DNA of 9,734 nt, taken from CAZABS01 sp964483635 (GTDB lineage: Bacteria; Patescibacteriota; Minisyncoccia; Moranbacterales; UBA1568). Below the pieces are notes generated by a model. The model did not search any database, was not told the origin of the DNA, and saw nothing but the letters and a program-made list of their open reading frames with translations. A program made the position numbers and the translations under genes. Shown here piece after piece: positions 5,875-9,734 of this stretch; the first letter of the stretch is position 1; the number at the start of each line of letters is the position of its first letter. The DNA lies in the NCBI GenBank assembly GCA_964483635.1, contig CAZABS010000033.1:1-9734 (forward strand). Reading direction: 5' to 3'.

Positions 5875-5883
5875 AGTATAGCA
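5875..5883 (-). promoter_or_regulatory. Extended -10 promoter of the 5868 gene
   Basis: On the minus strand this reads TGCTATACT, an extended -10. The hexamer TATACT is followed by TTCCAT and then ATG, again a 6-nt gap. No convincing -35 is present, as expected for an extended -10 promoter. Confidence 0.65.
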
Positions 5884-5911
5884 GATGCCTTTTCCATAGG
5901 ATTCACTTGGA

Positions 5912-5956
5912 GGAAAAAGAAAAAGACCGGCGAGCGTTTGCTAGTCGGCCTTTTTT
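5912..5956. terminator. Terminator of the leftward 5982 gene, possibly bidirectional
   Basis: An imperfect stem GACCGGCGAGC (5925-5935) with GCTAGTCGGCC (5940-5950) around GTTT is flanked by T tracts both ways: TTTTTTG on the + strand, and CTTTTTCTTTTT on the minus strand. The minus-strand use fits the gene ending at 5982. Confidence 0.7.
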
Positions 5957-5981
5957 GCCCCAGTGTTCGGGGACATGGCGT

Positions 5982-6437
5982 TCATCTGCGTGTGTACCGG
6001 GGACCCGGCAACACATTGGGTGCCTTGCCCTCGTTGTAGACCACCGTGTCACTTTCCGGGTGTTTTGCGAACAACTCGTAGGTGTACACAGGATAGCCAT
6101 TGCTTCGATTGACGGTACCCGTGATGCGGTAACCGGTCCAGGCGACGGCCTTGTCTACCTTCAGGACATCGATGAGAAACGCGAGTACTTTTTGGTGTGT
6201 GACTTCCCTCGCCCATTCCGGAAGTCTGAGTTCTCCCTTGCCAGTGTGGCGCAGGTAGCAAGCACTGTTGTACCCGTAGTCTCTCGTGGAAAGACGATCG
6301 GAATCCTCGAGTACTTTTTGATCCCGCTCGTCGAAGGTGTTTGGAAACTGGAACTGCCTGATGAGCATGGAAGACGCATCTCCAAGCGATCCCATAGCGC
6401 CGAATCGAAACGGTTCCGCTTTGTAAACCTGGGGCAT
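5982..6437 (-). CDS. GC-rich small protein with strong Shine-Dalgarno, unknown function
   Basis: The protein is 151 residues from MPQVYKAEPFRF. The frame is open upstream to 6542, but ATG 6437 is preceded on the minus strand by AAGGAGGGTGGC, with GGAGG ending 5 nt before the start, while the longer form would start upstream of the promoter at 6492-6520. It is soluble with no signal peptide. A helical stretch (HQKVLAFLIDVLKVDKAV) is followed by a probable beta segment (WTGYRITGTVNRSNGYPVYTYELFA) and a basic PGPRYTRR end. Only the fold class can be guessed; I recognise no family. Stop codon is TGA, showing that UGA is a stop here. It belongs with 2393 and 8701 to the GC-rich, SD-led class. Confidence 0.82.
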   Translation of the reverse strand: MPQVYKAEPFRFGAMGSLGDASSMLIRQFQFPNTFDERDQKVLEDSDRLSTRDYGYNSACYLRHTGKGELRLPEWAREVTHQKVLAFLIDVLKVDKAVAWTGYRITGTVNRSNGYPVYTYELFAKHPESDTVVYNEGKAPNVLPGPRYTRR

Positions 6438-6449
6438 GCCACCCTCCTT
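6438..6449 (-). promoter_or_regulatory. Shine-Dalgarno site deciding the 6437 start
   Basis: On the minus strand, AAGGAGGGTGGC precedes ATG and is complementary to the CACCTCCTT of the 16S tail. It selects ATG 6437 over the upstream in-frame ATG at 6542. Confidence 0.85.
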
Positions 6450-6491
6450 CGGTTGTTGGAGTACAAAATGCCAGTTGGATACTGACCTAAT

Positions 6492-6520
6492 ATTATAGCA
6501 TTTTTCTTCTTCTTTGGCAA
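6492..6520 (-). promoter_or_regulatory. Consensus sigma-70-type promoter of the 6437 gene
   Basis: On the minus strand: TTGCCA (6520-6515), a 17-nt purine-rich spacer ending in TGC, then a perfect TATAAT (6497-6492). The predicted start near 6485 leaves a leader of about 48 nt holding the Shine-Dalgarno. Confidence 0.85.
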
Positions 6521-6521
6521 T

Positions 6522-6539
6522 AGTCAAAGTTGTTTGACT
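6522..6539. promoter_or_regulatory. Inverted repeat between divergent promoters (possible operator)
   Basis: AGTCAAA (6522-6528) and TTTGACT (6533-6539) are a perfect 7-bp inverted repeat around GTTG. The right arm includes the -35 of the rightward promoter and the left arm abuts the -35 of the leftward one, a position where a dimeric regulator could control both. It may also be chance, since one arm is simply a -35 box. Confidence 0.4.
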
Positions 6540-6562
6540 CACGGGGGAGATTTTTATGATAA
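6534..6562 (+). promoter_or_regulatory. Motif-type promoter of the 6578 gene (copy B)
   Basis: TTGACT (6534-6539), a 17-nt spacer beginning CACGGGGGAG, then TGATAA (6557-6562). Copy B of the recurrent motif (6533-6549) differs from copies A and C only by A for G in CTCACGG. The ATG at 6578 is 15 nt after the -10, so the leader would be about 8 nt with no room for a Shine-Dalgarno. A second -10-like hexamer, GATATA at 6566-6571, lies exactly 6 nt before the ATG. Confidence 0.75.
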
Positions 6563-6577
6563 ACTGATATAGAAAAT

Positions 6578-7162
6578 ATGAATAAAAAGTTTGTCATATC
6601 AACCTTTATCTTAATTGCAGCGGTTTTGTATTTTTTTGTTTACTCGGAATACAAACGGCAAAAGATGAATACCCTTGTTCACTATCAAAAATCGGCTGAA
6701 AAAATTGATATGCCAGGCTTACCTCCTGATCCGAGCGAAGCAGGGAAGGCAACAGTTGAGGGTGTTGATAGTGACCATGATGGAGTTCGGGATGATATTC
6801 AACGCTACATTGCTCTCAATTTTCTGGATTCAGAAAAACAAAGGGCAGCTTTGTTTCAAGAGGCTAAAGCCTTACAGGCGGTGTTGAAAGCAGGTGTAAC
6901 TAAGGTGCCAAAAGATATTAAGTCTGCTCATGAGGCAAGTCAAAAATCTTCTGATTGTCTTCGTTATGTGATTCCTGGATACGAACGAGAGGGGGTTTAC
7001 CGATCATTGGAATCGCAAATGGTGAATACGCGTATTCGATCCGATGCATACCTTGCTTATGATGCGGCTTATAGCGATGTTTTCGGATATACCACAGAAA
7101 TCCCAAAGGATTTGGGAAAGCAGAACTGTGACGGCTTTGATCCCGATACAGTGAAGAATTAG
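6578..7162 (+). CDS. Membrane-anchored protein with Asp-rich calcium-loop motif
   Basis: The protein is 194 residues. An N-terminal signal anchor (MNKKFVISTFILIAAVLYFFVY, TM about 5-22) leads to a polar domain predicted to lie outside the membrane. VDSDHDGVRDDIQRYI (D64, D66, D68, D72, D73) is a DxDxDG loop of the EF-hand or thrombospondin type 3 kind, which binds calcium in known families. The rest is mostly helical with two cysteines near the C-terminus (SSDCLRYV and QNCDGF) that could form a disulfide. The exact family is not recognised. It starts with a near-leaderless ATG and no Shine-Dalgarno. The 7205 gene follows 42 nt later with its own promoter of the same type. Confidence 0.85.
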   Translation: MNKKFVISTFILIAAVLYFFVYSEYKRQKMNTLVHYQKSAEKIDMPGLPPDPSEAGKATVEGVDSDHDGVRDDIQRYIALNFLDSEKQRAALFQEAKALQAVLKAGVTKVPKDIKSAHEASQKSSDCLRYVIPGYEREGVYRSLESQMVNTRIRSDAYLAYDAAYSDVFGYTTEIPKDLGKQNCDGFDPDTVKN

Positions 7163-7169
7163 TTTCCAT

Positions 7170-7198
7170 TTGACTCGCGGGGGAGGATAGACGATAAC
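7170..7198 (+). promoter_or_regulatory. Motif-type promoter of the 7205 gene (copy C)
   Basis: TTGACT (7170-7175), a 17-nt spacer beginning CGCGGGGGAG, then GATAAC (7193-7198). The ATG follows after 6 nt, predicting a leaderless mRNA. The AAGG next to the ATG is too close to act as a Shine-Dalgarno. Confidence 0.75.
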
Positions 7199-7204
7199 TA
7201 AGGT

Positions 7205-8500
7205 ATGAAAACACCTTCAAAGAAAGTGCTACTTCTTGTAGGACTATTTGTCATAGCCCTCTTTATTGCTCTGGCCATGCGGCAGTTCGAGCTCCTTAGA
7301 AAGAACATTCACGTTCTCCCTGTCGTAACGTCGCGCGAAGCTGACACTCAAAACACCTATGCATCAGAGGAATGGAAGAAGGGGACGGTCGTAGAACTAA
7401 GTGAATATTTTTCGAAAGATGAAAAAGCAGTCTATTGGCTCAATCAATACCGGATATTGGGCGCGGATCCCGTAACTTTTCATGTTACTGAAAGCAGATA
7501 TGCTCTTGATCGCGATCACATATATTTCAGTGGGTATGCCAAAGACTCGAGCCGACTCGTTTTGTACGTACTCGACGGTGCTGACCCAGATTCTTTCTTC
7601 GCATTTCCCAATTATTATGCGAAGGATCGCTGGCACGTGTACTACGACGAAGAGGTTGTTGATGGAGCTGATCCAAGGACTATCCAACCAATCGGCGATA
7701 CCTACGACGCTTATGCTAAAGACGTTTACTTTGCATACAATCGAGGGCAGAGAATCCCGAATGTGGACGCATGGACGTTTCGTATAGTGCCAAAATCAGA
7801 AATGGGAAGTATCTATACTGAAGACAAAAAGAGAGTCATGTTGCGAACTTTTTTTCACACTGATGACGGAAAATCCAAGTACGAAACGAGAGACATTGTC
7901 GGTGCTGATCCATCAACATTCCAAGTCCTTGGTGGAATATATGCCAAAGATGAGAGACACGTGTATTTCGGCACGAGAATTATTGATGGGGCTGATGTAG
8001 CAACGTTCCGTGTATATAGAGACAATGTTCGAGAGAGAGTGTCCGAGTACACTCTCGATTCTCATAGTGTCTATTTTGAGGGAAAACCGATTGATGGGGC
8101 AGATCCAGTAACACTCCAATACACCATCGATCCTCGCATATTAATTACTGGCTCATTTGTTGTTGACAAGAACAATGCCTATAGGGATGGGAAAGTTTTT
8201 CCTCGAGAAGATCTGGCTCAACTGGAAAAAGGCCAGATTCCATCGAACGCCCGTTCTTTGGGTTCGAATTACTATCGCTATCAAGGGGAAATTTACTATT
8301 ATGACAGCGGGCCACATGCCGTCCCATCCCTTGATGCTCTTGGAGCTGATGCTGCCTCTTTTCATGTTTTGAAGTATGGGTATGCGGCTGATAAAAATAG
8401 TGTTTACTGTGATGGACAATATATGAAAGGAAAAACTCGAGATTCCCTCGATTTCAATATCATTGGAAAAAGGGAATCGTGGAATTATTGTGACGAATAA
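7205..8500 (+). CDS. Membrane-anchored DKNYY-repeat protein
   Basis: The protein is 431 residues. MKTPSKK plus a hydrophobic stretch (about 8-26) forms an uncleaved signal anchor, and the rest should be extracytoplasmic. The body is a tandem of about eight degenerate repeats of 25-50 residues built on GADPxTFxVL..YAKDxxHVYF.G..I, for example VGADPSTFQVLGGIYAKDER, DGADPRTIQPIGD and AADKNSVYCDGQYM. This is the DKNYY repeat (tyrosine-rich, with DKxxVYY units), which probably forms a beta-rich solenoid or propeller-like array; its ligand is unknown. Two cysteines occur in the last repeat region (VYCDG and NYCDE). There are no catalytic motifs. It is a separate transcription unit with a leaderless start; a surface-binding role is inference. 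Confidence 0.88.
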   Translation: MKTPSKKVLLLVGLFVIALFIALAMRQFELLRKNIHVLPVVTSREADTQNTYASEEWKKGTVVELSEYFSKDEKAVYWLNQYRILGADPVTFHVTESRYALDRDHIYFSGYAKDSSRLVLYVLDGADPDSFFAFPNYYAKDRWHVYYDEEVVDGADPRTIQPIGDTYDAYAKDVYFAYNRGQRIPNVDAWTFRIVPKSEMGSIYTEDKKRVMLRTFFHTDDGKSKYETRDIVGADPSTFQVLGGIYAKDERHVYFGTRIIDGADVATFRVYRDNVRERVSEYTLDSHSVYFEGKPIDGADPVTLQYTIDPRILITGSFVVDKNNAYRDGKVFPREDLAQLEKGQIPSNARSLGSNYYRYQGEIYYYDSGPHAVPSLDALGADAASFHVLKYGYAADKNSVYCDGQYMKGKTRDSLDFNIIGKRESWNYCDE

Positions 8501-8520
8501 AAACCGAACCTAACTTTATA

Positions 8521-8546
8521 GCACTTCTGTGCGCCCCTCAACAGAA
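8521..8546 (+). other. Weak stem-loops after the 7205 gene, no clear terminator
   Basis: The overlapping stems GCAC-TTCT-GTGC (8521-8532) and TTCTGT/ACAGAA (8525-8546) are not followed by a T run. I see no convincing terminator in 8501-8605, which otherwise holds nothing recognisable. Confidence 0.3.
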
Positions 8547-8605
8547 ACATGGGTGACGGAAAAGATGGAAATTCGCCCTTCTTCTATTAGAATCAATCAT
8601 TCCTA

Positions 8606-8634
8606 TTGACTTTTTTGGAAAATGGGGCAATACT
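8606..8634 (+). promoter_or_regulatory. Promoter of the 8701 gene
   Basis: TTGACT (8606-8611), a 17-nt spacer, then AATACT (8629-8634). The spacer is T-rich then G-rich and lacks the CGCGGGGG motif. The predicted leader of about 60 nt contains a small hairpin TTCCC/GGGAA (8656-8669) and the Shine-Dalgarno GGGGAGGT. Confidence 0.7.
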
Positions 8635-8689
8635 TCGACTTCAGTTCTTTGGTGGTTCCCACAGGGGAATCGATTTTGAACGAACGCAG

Positions 8690-8696
8690 GGGAGGT
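8690..8696 (+). promoter_or_regulatory. Strong Shine-Dalgarno site of the 8701 gene
   Basis: GGGAGGT ends 4 nt before the ATG at 8701 and is identical to the site in front of the 2393 gene. Confidence 0.85.
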
Positions 8697-8700
8697 AGGT

Positions 8701-9105
8701 ATGAAGATAGTTGCAACGGTGGCACTGTTCAAGTCATTCGCGGAGCTGAAGGAAGTCGGAGGTGAAGTGGATATCCCAACGACGCCTTTGGCGGAGGGGC
8801 TGTACCTGGCCACGATGTACGACAATGGCTATGCCAGGGCGCCGCAGCATATGCTGGCCGTGGCGGTGGGGGACGACCTGACGAGCCAGTGTCAGGTCAC
8901 GCACCATTTCCTGGAGCGGAGTCCCATCGGCAAAAGGGAAATCGTTACGGTCGAGTTCAACCCAGACGCTCTCCCGCTCTACGTCGGCATGACGCGGGTG
9001 GATGTGAAGGTAGCGGCTGCTCGACAAGCGATGGGCATTCCCATTCTCGAGGTGCATTCCCTGTACAGTCCCTCGTGCCGCTGCGTCTACGTGAAGATGG
9101 AGTAG
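8701..9105 (+). CDS. Small GC-rich soluble protein, unknown function
   Basis: The protein is 134 residues from MKIVATVALFKSFAELKEVG. There is no signal peptide; the first residues are mildly hydrophobic but interrupted by Lys and Glu. Alternating patterns (GLYLATMYDNGYARAPQHMLAVAVGDD, KREIVTVEFNPDALPLYVGMTRVDVKVAAARQ) suggest an alpha/beta domain. Three cysteines occur, one mid-protein (SQCQV) and two near the end (PSCRCVYV, a CxC pair). The gene is GC-rich (41 of 60 bases at 8821-8880) and carries a strong Shine-Dalgarno, so it groups with 2393 and 5982. Family not recognised. Confidence 0.82.
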   Translation: MKIVATVALFKSFAELKEVGGEVDIPTTPLAEGLYLATMYDNGYARAPQHMLAVAVGDDLTSQCQVTHHFLERSPIGKREIVTVEFNPDALPLYVGMTRVDVKVAAARQAMGIPILEVHSLYSPSCRCVYVKME

Positions 9106-9155
9106 GTCTTCACCTACCACGACTCATCTACGCCAACCATACAACGTTTTGCCTT

Positions 9156-9187
9156 TGGGCCGGTCCAACGATCGGTCCATTTTATTT
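9156..9187 (+). terminator. Terminator after the 8701 gene
   Basis: TGGGCCG (9156-9162) pairs with CGGTCCA (9173-9179) with one G-U around a 10-nt loop, followed by TTTTATTT. The T tract overlaps the start of the next promoter's TTTGACT. A smaller hairpin GTAGGT-CTTC-ACCTAC (9102-9117) covers the stop codon. Confidence 0.55.
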
Positions 9188-9214
9188 GACTCGCGGGGGT
9201 GTTTTTGGCATACT
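9186..9214 (+). promoter_or_regulatory. Motif-type promoter of the 9243 gene (copy D)
   Basis: TTGACT (9186-9191), a 17-nt spacer beginning CGCGGGGGTG, then CATACT (9209-9214). Copy D of the motif spans 9185-9201 and differs from copy A at one base. ATGs lie 16 nt (9231) and 28 nt (9243) after the -10. Confidence 0.75.
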
Positions 9215-9242
9215 ACTTCATTCTCTTTTAATGATTCCAATT

Positions 9243-9650
9243 ATGAAGAAAAGCTTCATTCTCCTCTTGGCGGTCTCTTTTTTGGTCCTACCGTTCTCTG
9301 CTCAGGCTGGGTGGCGGGATTTGCCTGAGTGCAAAATTCTCTCGACGACTGCGGAGGTGAGCGGGCAAGCAACGGTGCAGTTTCGCATTGTTCCTTTTGC
9401 AGGAAGAAAGGTGAAAGCATACGCGCGAACGGCTTACAAGAGCAATCAAGATGCGCGCCATCCGTATGGGTGGGTTTACAAGAATCAGAATGAAGTCATG
9501 ACGCTAGATGCCAACGGGCAAGGGACGTTTCATTTGAAAAACCTGAGAAAGGGTGAAAAATATTTTGTCTCTGTTTCTGCGAAGCAGCTTGAGCCGCATG
9601 TGGCGAACTCGCAGTCTTCAAAGGTTCGGCGTGTGCGAAATTCCCGCTAA
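9243..9650 (+). CDS. Small secreted protein, unknown function
   Basis: The protein is 135 residues from MKKSFILLLAVSFLVLPFSA, a textbook Sec signal peptide: KK, a hydrophobic core, then AQA with likely cleavage before GWRDLPEC. The mature part of about 110 residues is basic, with strand-like segments (ATVQFRIVPFAGRKVKAYART, GTFHLKNLRKGEKYFVSVSAK) that resemble a fibronectin type III or other beta-sandwich domain, which is inference. It has a single cysteine (PECKIL). An in-frame ATG at 9231 would add MIPI and is closer to the promoter; 9243 gives the better signal peptide. The frame is open further upstream to 8889, but that overlaps the 8701 gene in another frame and the promoter. No Shine-Dalgarno. 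Confidence 0.85.
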   Translation: MKKSFILLLAVSFLVLPFSAQAGWRDLPECKILSTTAEVSGQATVQFRIVPFAGRKVKAYARTAYKSNQDARHPYGWVYKNQNEVMTLDANGQGTFHLKNLRKGEKYFVSVSAKQLEPHVANSQSSKVRRVRNSR

Positions 9651-9664
9651 GTCACTATCACTCA

Positions 9665-9681
9665 TTTGACTCGCGGGTGAA
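9665..9681 (+). repeat. TTTGACTCGCGGG motif, copy E (no good -10 seen)
   Basis: TTTGACTCGCGGGTGAA matches copy A over its first 13 bases. No -10 lies at 17 nt (AAAAAA); GATAAA is only 14 nt away. It begins 15 nt after the 9243 gene stop and runs into the terminator of a leftward gene, the same 3'-end context as copy A. Confidence 0.7.
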
Positions 9682-9687
9682 TTGAGA

Positions 9688-9718
9688 TAAAAAAACCGCC
9701 GAGCTTGCGCAGGGCGGA
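9688..9718 (-). terminator. Terminator of a leftward gene beyond the window
   Basis: Read on the minus strand, CCGCC ... GGCGG (9717-9696) with an inner GC-GCAA-GC is followed by TTTTTTT (9695-9689). This implies a minus-strand gene to the right of the window. Confidence 0.7.
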
Positions 9719-9734
9719 AAGGGTATTTCGAACG

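Noticed and set aside
5640..6485. Plus-strand ORF of 281 codons
   Set aside because: It spans two minus-strand genes, a terminator and a leftward promoter. The minus-strand genes have their own promoter and SD evidence.
8734..9120. Minus-strand ORF of 128 codons
   Set aside because: Antisense shadow of the GC-rich 8701 gene, with no promoter or ribosome site seen.
8889..9242. Long N-terminal extension of the 9243 gene
   Set aside because: It overlaps the 8701 gene in another frame, then crosses a terminator and promoter; the clear signal peptide starts at 9243.
5401..9681. CRISPR array or integron attC series formed by the repeated motif
   Set aside because: Five short copies spaced by hundreds to thousands of bases, with promoter geometry and no cas or integrase gene, fit neither.

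Overview
The window looks like chromosomal DNA from a member of the Candidate Phyla Radiation (Patescibacteria); I cannot place it at class or genus level. It opens with the 3' third of a 16S rRNA gene whose features point that way: TTGTACTCACCGCCCGT instead of TTGTACACACCGCCCGT, a covaried 3'-terminal helix, and a structured expansion of about 100 nt in the helix 40 region. The protein genes fit as well: small proteins without recognisable function, membrane-anchored proteins with an extracytoplasmic domain, and a DKNYY-repeat protein. UGA is used as a stop (gene ending at 5982), so the UGA-to-glycine recoding of Gracilibacteria is not indicated.

Layout. 1-567 is the 16S 3' end. 568-1106 is a hairpin-rich spacer with a boxB/boxA-like pair but no 23S or tRNA, closed by a terminator. 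1157-2146 holds two small genes (a two-TM protein and a soluble acidic protein), each followed by the same 28-bp terminator. 2393-3484 is a GC-rich gene for a protein with zinc-ribbon-type CxxC pairs. 3626-5332 is an AT-rich OLD-family ATPase/Toprim gene, a possible anti-phage nuclease. 5422-5868 and 5982-6437 are two minus-strand genes of unknown function. 6578-7162 and 7205-8500 encode membrane-anchored extracytoplasmic proteins, one with an Asp-rich calcium-loop motif and one with DKNYY repeats. 8701-9105 is a second small GC-rich gene. 9243-9650 encodes a small secreted protein. A terminator at the right edge belongs to a leftward gene outside the window.

Expression logic is the most informative part. 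The genes split into two classes. Class 1 genes (1157, 1775, 5868-, 7205, and nearly so 6578 and 9231/9243) have no Shine-Dalgarno sequence; in four of them the -10 hexamer ends exactly 6 nt before ATG, which predicts leaderless mRNAs. Class 2 genes (2393, 6437-, 8701) are GC-rich, have strong GGAGG Shine-Dalgarno sequences 5-6 nt from ATG, and have leaders of about 50 nt or more. Overlaid on this is a 17-bp motif, TTTGACTCGCGGGGGAG, present five times, all on the + strand. In three copies it supplies the -35 box and conserved start of the spacer of a -35/17/-10 promoter. In two copies, at gene 3' ends, no -10 follows. A conserved spacer is not expected of an ordinary sigma-70 promoter, so this motif is the best candidate here for an undescribed regulatory or cassette-like element.

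No CRISPR array, transposase, integrase or tRNA was seen.
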